Positions 1 through 6,886 of a stretch of DNA of 24,895 nt are shown here, one piece after another; position 1 is the first letter of the stretch; every line of letters starts with the position of its first letter. The stretch comes from Planctomycetota bacterium (lineage in GTDB: Bacteria; Planctomycetota; GCA-002687715; DRQF01), in the NCBI GenBank assembly GCA_020639295.1, contig JACKGY010000022.1:1-24895 (forward strand), read 5' to 3'. Under the pieces are notes generated by a model. That model was given only the letters and a program-made list of their open reading frames with translations, ran no database searches and was not told the DNA's origin. Position numbers and translations under genes: made by a program.

Positions 1-125
1 CCGCTGCTCCGCTGCTCCGCCTGGGCGCGGCGCAGCCATTGGCGCGGGCTGAAGCCCTCGACCAGCTCCATGCTGAGGTCGTGGTCGCGGGCCCCATCCT
101 CCCGGCTGCTGCCGGGTCCGACCAT
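1..125 (-). CDS. Possible partial hypothetical protein, N-terminal end only
   Basis: A minus-strand frame opens with ATG at 123-125 and stays open to the left edge for about 41 codons, so the rest of the gene lies outside the window. The visible residues begin MVGPGSSREDGARD and continue with an internal Met at residue 19 (MELVEGFSPRQWLRRAQAEQ), which could be the true start. The composition is ordinary and protein-like, but no domain is recognisable. No strong ribosome binding site precedes either Met. If real, the gene diverges from the membrane-protein gene at 413, and the gap between them would hold both promoters. This is a guess from one open frame in GC-rich DNA, where chance frames are common. 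Confidence 0.35.
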   Translation of the reverse strand, partial: MVGPGSSREDGARDHDLSMELVEGFSPRQWLRRAQAEQRSS

Positions 126-412
126 GACAAACTCGAAACGGCGACGCTCGCTCTTCTATGGCTTCCGGAGCGTCCGGACTTCGCTCGCGCCCGGGGAATA
201 TCGCAGGGCCCGAGCTTTCCGGGGGAAATCGGCCGGCGGAAATCCCGGCCCGACCGAGCGAATCGGGTCGCCGTAGGTCCTGGAGCGGACCTCGGGGAAG
301 CCCTCGGGCGGGAAAGCGCCGGGGGGTGACGGAATCGAGAACGAGTCATTAGACTCTTTCGGCCCAACCACTCCCGCGCATCCCCGAGCGCCAGGAGACA
401 AAGGAGTCGTTC
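126..412. other. Intergenic region upstream of the signalling gene cluster
   Basis: No convincing gene is seen here. The short frames present have the Arg/Pro/Gly-rich look of shadow reading frames. The segment holds a candidate promoter near its right end, an inverted repeat GAGTC-ATTA-GACTC at 343-356, and the AAGGAG ribosome binding site of the next gene at 401-406. Confidence 0.5.
326..355 (+). promoter_or_regulatory. Candidate promoter and overlapping inverted repeat for the cluster
   Basis: GTGACG at 326-331 and TAGACT at 350-355 are 18 bases apart and resemble weak -35 and -10 elements. The -10 candidate ends 57 bases before the ATG at 413. The inverted repeat GAGTC-ATTA-GACTC (343-356) covers the -10 candidate, so it could be an operator. 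It is too short to be certain. Confidence 0.3.
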
Positions 413-1000
413 ATGCCCGCATTCTGCCCATTCCTCGCCACCGAGCCGCCGCCCTGGCTCGACCGTCTGATGCACCCCGTCGTGCTGGGGCTCCTGGGCT
501 TCGTCGCCCTCTGGCTCCTCCTGAGCTTCCTCTCCTACTGGCACCGCCGCACCTACAACCTGACCAAGGCCGAAACGACCTCGGTGAAGGTCAAGGACAA
601 GCCGGCCTTCCTGAAGGTCGACCACGAGGCGCGCGCCGCGGCCATCAAGCGTGGCGACGACTACGTCCGCCCCGATGACGCGGCGGCCGCCGCCGAGGCC
701 GCGGGCCGCGCAATGGCGCAGAGGCCGAACGGCTGGTTGGGCCGCTTCCTCGTCCTGGTGCGCGTCGCCACCGTGCTCTTCGCCGCCACCAACCTCTGCC
801 TGATGATCGGCAGCTGCCTGAATCTCATCGACGGTTCGAGCCAGGACTTCGCCTCGATGCCGGCGGTCGATCGCTGGCGCATCATCGTCAACGAGTACTG
901 GCTGCCGCTGATCACCTCGCTGGCGGTGCTGGCCGCACAGGCCCTCGCCTTCATGCGCGGCGAACGCAAGAACAAGGCCATGAGCAACCCCTCGGCCTGA
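413..1000 (+). CDS. Three-helix membrane protein of unknown function
   Basis: A 195-residue protein with a clear ribosome binding site (AAGGAG at 401-406, 6 bases before the ATG). Hydrophobic segments lie at about residues 21-43, 111-138 and 162-181, so it is an integral inner-membrane protein. Between helices 1 and 2 is a polar segment of about 65 residues containing AETTSVKVKDK (53-63) and an Ala-rich helix (about 89-103). I recognise no family. It is followed after 27 bases by an SPFH-family gene, and it probably starts the operon with the SPFH, FHA and kinase-GTPase genes. A reasonable role is a membrane anchor for the soluble SPFH protein. That is inferred from gene order only. Confidence 0.85.
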   Translation: MPAFCPFLATEPPPWLDRLMHPVVLGLLGFVALWLLLSFLSYWHRRTYNLTKAETTSVKVKDKPAFLKVDHEARAAAIKRGDDYVRPDDAAAAAEAAGRAMAQRPNGWLGRFLVLVRVATVLFAATNLCLMIGSCLNLIDGSSQDFASMPAVDRWRIIVNEYWLPLITSLAVLAAQALAFMRGERKNKAMSNPSA

Positions 1001-1027
1001 TCCGAGCAGGCGCAAAGGAGCGAACAG

Positions 1028-2614
1028 ATGAAGCATCCCGAATGGAAGATCCACGGTGAGGACACGCTCGCGGCCTATCTGCCCGACGACGACTTCAAGG
1101 GCGTCCTCGAGAAGCGCATGGCGGTGCCGCCGGACCACCTGGCGGTGTTCATCCGCGACGGCCAGATCGTCGAGGCGGCGCAAGGCATGCACCTGTCGGT
1201 CGGCGGTCTCTGGCAGAGCATGAAGAACATGATCGGCGGCAAGCACGCTATGCGCATGCTGATCGCCGACCTGAAGCCCTTCCCGATCAACGCCACGATG
1301 GCCGGCTTCAGCAAGGACAAGGTCGAGATCTCGGCCGAGATCGCGATCGAGTTCCAGCTCAATCCCGAGAAGCCTCTCGAGGTCATGGGCCTGGTCGCCA
1401 ACAACCGGACACTCACCCGGGCCGACGTCTACGAGCGGGTACAGCCGCACCTGAAGGAGCGCATCCTCCTCGCCGAGCTGGTCCAGCACCAGGCCGAGCA
1501 GCTGCGCGCCAACTCGGGTCTCCAGGACCGCATCCAGGCCGAGATCATGAAGGAGGTCGAGCGCGTGGTCGGCGACCTCGGCCTCATGGTCCGGGCGGTC
1601 TCGGTCAACTGGGGCACCAACGACGACGAGCGTCAGGCGATCGAGCAGCGCCGGGTCGAGCGCGAGGATCGCTGGGAGGAGTTCCAGCACCGCCGCACCA
1701 AGCGCGAGCTGGAGCGTCAGCACGAGGTGACCGTCTTCCGGCTCGAGACCGACCTCGACCTCGAGAAGGTCAAGGCCGCCAACGAGAACGAGCTGGAGAA
1801 GATGCTCCTCGGCCAGTCGATCGAGCTGCGCGACGCCCGCGACGCCGGCGACCGGCTGAAGGAGCTGAAGGACCTCCAGCACGAGCTCGAACTGAGCAAC
1901 ACCCGCCGCCTCGCCCGCTACGACGAGCGCATCGGCGACGAGAGCAACCAGCTCGAGGTCAAGAAGCTCGAGATCGAGCGCAAGAAGCTCGAGATCGAGT
2001 TCCAGGCCGACGAGCGCAAGATGCAGCTCCAGCTGGTCAAGCTCGAGCGCGAGATGGAGATCGATCTCCAGTCGCGCGAGGACGCGGCCGACCTCAAGAA
2101 GCTGGGCGACCTCGCCGACCTCGACGAGCGCAAGCGGGCCGCGGCCCACGCCCGGGCCAAGGACGAGTTCCAGGCCAAGCACGAGGCCAAGCTGGCCGAG
2201 CAGCGCCAGATGAGCGACGCCGAGATCGCGCGCCTGAGCACGCAGGCGGCGATGAGCCCGGAACAGCTCCTCGCCATCCAGGCCGGCCTGTCGCCGGCGG
2301 TGGCCAACGTCTTCGCCGAACGGGCGAAGGCCGACGCCGCCACCGGCAAGGAGCGCGAGGCGCTCCTGCGCGAGCTGGTCGAGATGTCCAAGGAGGGCAA
2401 GACCCAGTCCGAGGAACAGGCGCGGGCGATGTTCGACAAGGCGATCGATCGCCTCGCCGACGTCGGCGCCGCCGCGGCCGGCAACCCCGGACGGGTCGGC
2501 GGCAGCGGCTCGGGCGCGGCGGGCGGCCCGGCCTCGGAGTGCCCGGAGTGCCACCATCAGGTGCCCCACTCGGACCGCTTCTGCAAGAACTGCGGCCACA
2601 AGATGAGGACCTGA
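1028..2614 (+). CDS. SPFH/band-7 domain protein with coiled coil and C-terminal zinc ribbon
   Basis: A 528-residue protein whose ATG follows AAAGGAG at 1014-1020. Residues about 20-200 match the SPFH/band-7 fold seen in stomatin- and flotillin-like scaffolds (for example MAVPPDHLAVFIRDGQIVEA near the start). Residues about 200-395 are a very long charged coiled coil rich in Glu, Lys and Arg. A Gly/Ala linker (about 480-503) leads to a zinc ribbon with C505-C508 and C519-C522. No transmembrane helix is present, unlike many stomatins, so the protein is probably cytosolic and reaches the membrane through partners. SPFH proteins form ring-like or raft-like assemblies; that role here is inferred. 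The next gene starts 4 bases after the stop, which implies translational coupling. Confidence 0.9.
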   Translation: MKHPEWKIHGEDTLAAYLPDDDFKGVLEKRMAVPPDHLAVFIRDGQIVEAAQGMHLSVGGLWQSMKNMIGGKHAMRMLIADLKPFPINATMAGFSKDKVEISAEIAIEFQLNPEKPLEVMGLVANNRTLTRADVYERVQPHLKERILLAELVQHQAEQLRANSGLQDRIQAEIMKEVERVVGDLGLMVRAVSVNWGTNDDERQAIEQRRVEREDRWEEFQHRRTKRELERQHEVTVFRLETDLDLEKVKAANENELEKMLLGQSIELRDARDAGDRLKELKDLQHELELSNTRRLARYDERIGDESNQLEVKKLEIERKKLEIEFQADERKMQLQLVKLEREMEIDLQSREDAADLKKLGDLADLDERKRAAAHARAKDEFQAKHEAKLAEQRQMSDAEIARLSTQAAMSPEQLLAIQAGLSPAVANVFAERAKADAATGKEREALLRELVEMSKEGKTQSEEQARAMFDKAIDRLADVGAAAAGNPGRVGGSGSGAAGGPASECPECHHQVPHSDRFCKNCGHKMRT

Positions 2615-2618
2615 GACG

Positions 2619-3764
2619 ATGTCTGCCTGGCGCGAGTATTCGGATTGCTGCCGGATCAGCGCGCAGGATCCCGAGGCACGGCGCTGTGGCCAGTGCGGCG
2701 CGCCACTCCTGCGTTGCCGCGGCTTCGACCACTGCCTGATGATCCTCGCCCCGCACGGGCACTGTCCCGTGCACATGGACCCGCAGCTCCTCGTCGTCGC
2801 CGGCACGCGCCTCGTCGCCCGCGCCGACGAGGAGCTCGACCTCAACCTGCGCCTCGTCAATCCGGAGAAGGCGCGGGCGCCCTTGCGCATCAGCAAGGTC
2901 CACAAGATCGAGGGCAACGGCGAGGCCGTGGCGATCCCGATCAGCTGGTCTTCGCTCCGTCCCGGCGAGGCGCGCAAGTTTCCGGTCCGGGCCGAGCGCT
3001 TCGGCAGCGGCGGCCGCCGGCTCCTGACCCTGGTCTTCGAGGCCACGGTGGAGATCGACGGCCACGAGGAGTCCTATGCCTTCGAGGGCGGCATCGAGCT
3101 GGACGTGAAGGGACGGAGCGACAGCAACGTCAACCTCAACATCCATGCCAGCGACGGCGCCCGAGTGACCGCGATGGCCTCGGGCGTCGATCAGGCCTTC
3201 GCCGAGAGTCTCGAGTGCCTGACCGAGGACCTCTCGGTGCCCTTGCAGCGGGCCGATCGCTTCGAGTTGCAGCGGAGGATCCGCGGCTACGTCGAGGACG
3301 GCCTGCGCGTGCTGGCCGACGTCGAGCTCTTCTGGCGCGGCTTCCCGAAGCCGGAGGAGATCCCGGGCCGGAATCCCGACCAGCCCTTCCTGGTCCAGGA
3401 CCGCTTCCGCCTGGGCCGCAACCGGATCGGCTACGTCGACACGAAGCACCGGCTCCCGAGCAACGACGTCTGCCTCAGGGTCTACGACCCCACCACGGGC
3501 GCGCAGGATGCGAAGGGGAGCGGCGAGATCTCGGGCACGCACGTCGAGCTCTATCTCCAGAACGACCGGCTGATGCTGGAGGTGACCGGACAGCACGGTC
3601 TGATCCACAACGGCAAGCGGGTCGAACAAGGCCATCGCTTCCCGGTTCGCGACGGCGACGTCGTCGCTCCCGGCTCGGCGAACGCCGCCCCCTACCTGCG
3701 GCTCCGCTTCACCTTCAACGACGACGGCAGGGTCGTCCGCCGGATCATGATCGACCGGTTCTGA
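2619..3764 (+). CDS. Zinc-finger and FHA-like domain protein
   Basis: A 381-residue protein starting 4 bases after the SPFH gene. The N-terminus is Cys-rich (C10, C11, C23, C26, C33, C39, C49), consistent with one or two zinc-binding knuckles. The middle (about 55-165) looks like a beta-sandwich. The C-terminal part (about 262-352) has FHA-like landmarks: LGRN (G266, R267), SGTHVE (S305, H308) and HNGKRV (N331, G332), followed by FPVRDGDVV. FHA domains bind phosphothreonine peptides, which fits the two kinase genes just downstream. The phosphopeptide-contacting residues are only partly canonical, so binding is inferred. The protein probably works as an adaptor that senses kinase output. Confidence 0.8.
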   Translation: MSAWREYSDCCRISAQDPEARRCGQCGAPLLRCRGFDHCLMILAPHGHCPVHMDPQLLVVAGTRLVARADEELDLNLRLVNPEKARAPLRISKVHKIEGNGEAVAIPISWSSLRPGEARKFPVRAERFGSGGRRLLTLVFEATVEIDGHEESYAFEGGIELDVKGRSDSNVNLNIHASDGARVTAMASGVDQAFAESLECLTEDLSVPLQRADRFELQRRIRGYVEDGLRVLADVELFWRGFPKPEEIPGRNPDQPFLVQDRFRLGRNRIGYVDTKHRLPSNDVCLRVYDPTTGAQDAKGSGEISGTHVELYLQNDRLMLEVTGQHGLIHNGKRVEQGHRFPVRDGDVVAPGSANAAPYLRLRFTFNDDGRVVRRIMIDRF

Positions 3765-3930
3765 GCGGCCGGCCGGGGCGGCGAAACCAGAATCCGGGCA
3801 GCCGGAAATGCCTGCCGGTAGCCGCCGAAGTCCTGCCCCGAAGGATCGAGTCGAGATTGACGAGCGGCCGGCTCCTCCTGCAGGATGTCAGGCCCTCGAC
3901 CCCCCGAGCACGCGAAGGCAGGACGAAGCC
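3765..3930 (+). promoter_or_regulatory. Intergenic region with inverted repeats and a candidate promoter
   Basis: This 166-base gap breaks the otherwise tight operon. GGCGGC (about 3779-3784) and GCCGCC further right could pair around inner CCGG/GCA repeats to form a branched structure. TTGACG at 3857-3862 and CAGGAT at 3881-3886 are 18 bases apart and resemble a -35/-10 pair, 44 bases before the ATG at 3931. The kinase-GTPase gene may therefore have its own promoter. There is no T-run, so a terminator is not supported. Confidence 0.35.
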
Positions 3931-6882
3931 ATGACTCAGCATGACGGCGACGATGCGGCCGGCGGCAAGGCCCAGGACCCTTGCGACCTCTCCGGTCTCC
4001 CCACCTCGAAACCCTTGCAGCTGAAGCCGGGGGCGGTGCTGAACGAGCGCTTCGAGCTGGTGAGGCTCATCGCTCCGGGCGCCATGGTCCAGGTCTGGCA
4101 GGTCCGCGATCTCGCTCACGACGGCAAGCTCAAGGCCGCGAAGATCCACGAGGTCTGGGCCAACGAGACCGCCTGGCGGCAGATCCGCCAGGAGGCGAGC
4201 ATCCTCGACGATCTCAGCCATCCCAACATCGTCCGCGCCGAGGCGCCGGGCCGGTCCGACGGCTACCCCTACTTCGTGATGGAGTACGTGGACGGCGGCA
4301 ACCTCCATGGTGAGCTGACGAACAAGGGCAAGCTGGCGATTCCACGCGTCCTGGAGGTGGCCCGGAGCGTCCTCGAGGCGCTGGTCTACGCCCATGGCAA
4401 GGGCATCGTCCACGGCGACCTGAAGCCGGGCAACATCCTGGTCACCTCGCAGGGCCTGATCAAGGTGGCCGACTTCGGCAACGCGAGGCGACTTCATGGT
4501 CAGCGCTCGAGCGCGAGCGGCTGGACCACCTTGCCCTACGCGAGCCCCGAACAGGCACTCGGCCACATGCCGACGGCCAAGGGCGATCTCTATGCCCTCG
4601 GCGTCACCCTCTACGAGCTCCTGACCGGCGGCCTGCCGCACGCGGCGGACTGCCCCCCCGAGAAACGTGGCGAGCCCAGCCCCATGGAGCCGCAGATTCC
4701 GGCACGGCTCGAACGCCTGGTCAAGGCGTTGCTCGCGCCACGGCCGGACGACCGTCCGGCGAACGCGGAGGAGTGCCTCCAGGAGCTGAGCCAGATCGAG
4801 AGCTGGGGACCTAACCCGGTCGAATCCCGTCCCCAGGCCGCCGAGGTGGCGACGGCCTCGCTCGACGTGTCGCTGGGCGAAGAAGCGCCCGCGGGGAAGA
4901 AGGGAGCGAGACGGAAGGAGCGCCGACCGGGGGCCCGCGCGAGCGGTCGCGGCGTCGCCATCGTCGGCAGCACCTCCTCGGGCAAGACCAACTTCGTGGC
5001 CGCCGCCTACGACGCCCTGCGCAACTCCGAGTACCAGCTCGCCGCCGCCGACGGCAAGACCCACGAGTTCCTCAGGGACTTCAGGAGGGATTTCGGCCAG
5101 AGCGCGAGAGTCCACGGCAACGAGGAGATTCGCGCCCTGCGTTTCTCGGTGGAGCGCGATCTCACCTCGCGCCGCGATCGATTCTGGCGCGGCTTCTCGC
5201 GGCTGGTGATGCGGACCGAGCCCCTCGAGATCGAGTTCATCGACGCCAAGGGCGTGTCGGCCGACCGGGTCGCCATGCAGGACCGGGTCGCCATGCAGGA
5301 CCGCGGCGGCCTCGAGGACGCCGCGGCGACCGAGGACCACCTGGCCCGGGCCGCCACCGTGTTCTGGTGCATCGATCCGGGCAAGGCCGCGCTGGGCTAC
5401 GAGATCGACGCGATGGCCGACCGACTGAGCAAGCTGGCCCGGGCGCGCGGTCGCGGCGCCTTCCGCCTCGCCGTGATCTTCACCAAGTCCGACTTCTACG
5501 CCCAGCACCCCGAGGCCCTCCGCCTTCGTGGTGACGCGCGCGAGAAGCTCGCCCAGCTCCTGGGCGGCGAGCTGGGCCTGAAGCGCCTCGAGAACCACTT
5601 CGGAGCCGAGAACCTCCGCGCCTTCGACGTCTCCGCCTGGGGCGACCACGACCCGGTTCGCGGCAGCCGCGACCCGAACCACTGCCTTCCGCCCCTGGAG
5701 GGGCGGCTGCAACCGAAGGGCATCGCCGAGTCCTTCACCTGGGGGATCGAGAAGGTCGCCGGGGCGCGGGCCGAATTCGGCGCCGACTTGCGCCGGCGGC
5801 CGATCGCGATGACGACCATCGCCCTGATCCTGGCATCCGTCCTGCTCTCCGGCGGATGCTCGCTCTACGGTTGGTTCACGCTCGCCAACAAGCCGGACGA
5901 ACCGACGGTCAAGGCCATGGGCCGGTACGCCTCCGCCTGCCAGAGCCATCTGGATTGGTGGCTGCCGATGCGCATCGGCTCGACCGGCCCCGCCACCGAG
6001 GGCCTGCGCGAGGCGAGGGCCTTCATCGATGCCCAGCTCGTGTCCTTCGATGGCGACGACTCGAGCGCGGGTCTCCTGAAGACCGCCGCCTGGTACCGCG
6101 ACCTCTTCGGCGACGAGGTCCCCGCCGGCGCGCCCTTCAAGCTCGAATACGAGGCGCGCCTCGGCACGCTGGCCGGCGCGATCCGCGACCGGATCGCCAC
6201 CGGCTTCGACCCGACCGACGCGGAGTTCCGGGATCAGGTGGACACCCTGAAGGAGCTGGGCGGCCACGCGCGGGAGGCCTTCGGCCGCCTCGCCGGTGAG
6301 CTGGCCCCGGTCTTCCTCGCCGCGGCCAAGCGGATCGCGGCGACCGAACGGCTCGACGCCCGAGGGGTCGAGAGGATCGAGGATCTCTGCGGTCTCGGCA
6401 GCACGGTCGCGCCCGACGACGTCGAGGCCGGCAAGACCCTCCGCACTTTGCGCGATGGGGCCCGGGCGCTGCGGCGCACGCCGGAGGTCCGCCTGCGGAT
6501 CATCGAGGCCGAGCTCCTCGACCGCTCGAAGAACCCCGACGCCGCCTACTCGGGGCGGTACGGCAGCCCGGACCTGATGGTGAGCCTGCGCCTGGGCGGC
6601 CGGGCCCTGGGGCGCACGCTGCCCATCGATCAGGCCTTCAAGGCGACGATCAACGAGACCTTCGTCCTCTCGGTGCCGCTCGAGGACATGATCACCTTCG
6701 AGCTCTGGGACGCCGACGTCGGCTCCGAGCGGATCATCATGCCCGAGTGTCGGGCCGAGCTGAGCGACCTCGTCCGCCGGCGCACGTTGACCCTCGAGAA
6801 TGCCGTCTGGCGGGTGGCGATCGAGGTCAGTCCGACGAATGCGGCGGCGGGCCTCGTGGCCAGCCTCGACTGGAGGGACTGA
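3931..6882 (+). CDS. Ser/Thr kinase - P-loop GTPase - TM - C2-like fusion protein
   Basis: A 983-residue protein. I chose the ATG at 3931 because the kinase domain begins soon after; an upstream in-frame start at 3808 would add an unlikely Pro/Arg-rich leader. Residues about 38-290 are a protein kinase with K71, HGDLKPGN (161-168), DFG (181-183) and SPE (205-207). Residues about 338-610 are a TRAFAC-like GTPase with Walker A GSTSSGKT (346-353), IDAKG (437-441) in place of the usual DxxG, and TKSD (518-521) in place of NKxD. One membrane helix lies at about 626-649, then a helical region. Residues about 851-966 resemble a C2 domain (GSPDLMVSL, NETFVLSV, ELWDAD). The kinase has Gly for Arg in HRD and a degraded glycine loop, so its activity may be atypical. 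The next gene starts 4 bases after the stop. Confidence 0.88.
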   Translation: MTQHDGDDAAGGKAQDPCDLSGLPTSKPLQLKPGAVLNERFELVRLIAPGAMVQVWQVRDLAHDGKLKAAKIHEVWANETAWRQIRQEASILDDLSHPNIVRAEAPGRSDGYPYFVMEYVDGGNLHGELTNKGKLAIPRVLEVARSVLEALVYAHGKGIVHGDLKPGNILVTSQGLIKVADFGNARRLHGQRSSASGWTTLPYASPEQALGHMPTAKGDLYALGVTLYELLTGGLPHAADCPPEKRGEPSPMEPQIPARLERLVKALLAPRPDDRPANAEECLQELSQIESWGPNPVESRPQAAEVATASLDVSLGEEAPAGKKGARRKERRPGARASGRGVAIVGSTSSGKTNFVAAAYDALRNSEYQLAAADGKTHEFLRDFRRDFGQSARVHGNEEIRALRFSVERDLTSRRDRFWRGFSRLVMRTEPLEIEFIDAKGVSADRVAMQDRVAMQDRGGLEDAAATEDHLARAATVFWCIDPGKAALGYEIDAMADRLSKLARARGRGAFRLAVIFTKSDFYAQHPEALRLRGDAREKLAQLLGGELGLKRLENHFGAENLRAFDVSAWGDHDPVRGSRDPNHCLPPLEGRLQPKGIAESFTWGIEKVAGARAEFGADLRRRPIAMTTIALILASVLLSGGCSLYGWFTLANKPDEPTVKAMGRYASACQSHLDWWLPMRIGSTGPATEGLREARAFIDAQLVSFDGDDSSAGLLKTAAWYRDLFGDEVPAGAPFKLEYEARLGTLAGAIRDRIATGFDPTDAEFRDQVDTLKELGGHAREAFGRLAGELAPVFLAAAKRIAATERLDARGVERIEDLCGLGSTVAPDDVEAGKTLRTLRDGARALRRTPEVRLRIIEAELLDRSKNPDAAYSGRYGSPDLMVSLRLGGRALGRTLPIDQAFKATINETFVLSVPLEDMITFELWDADVGSERIIMPECRAELSDLVRRRTLTLENAVWRVAIEVSPTNAAAGLVASLDWRD
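5263..5298 (+). repeat. 18-bp perfect tandem duplication inside the GTPase domain
   Basis: The 18-base unit gaccgggtcgccatgcag occurs at 5263-5280 and again exactly at 5281-5298, and the first bases of a third copy (gaccg) follow. It encodes DRVAMQ twice, at residues 445-456 of the kinase-GTPase protein, just after the IDAKG motif. The perfect identity, including third positions, indicates a recent in-frame slippage or duplication event. Confidence 0.95.
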
Positions 6883-6886
6883 GGTC

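Noticed and set aside
2094..3635. Minus-strand 513-codon frame opposite the SPFH and FHA genes
   Set aside because: It spans two well-supported plus-strand genes and has a low-complexity Arg/Pro/Ala-rich half, typical of a shadow.
3745..6267. 840-codon minus-strand open frame opposite the kinase-GTPase gene
   Set aside because: It is a GC-rich antisense shadow. The plus strand encodes clear kinase and GTPase motifs, while the antisense product is Gly/Ala/Arg/Leu-rich with no recognisable domain.
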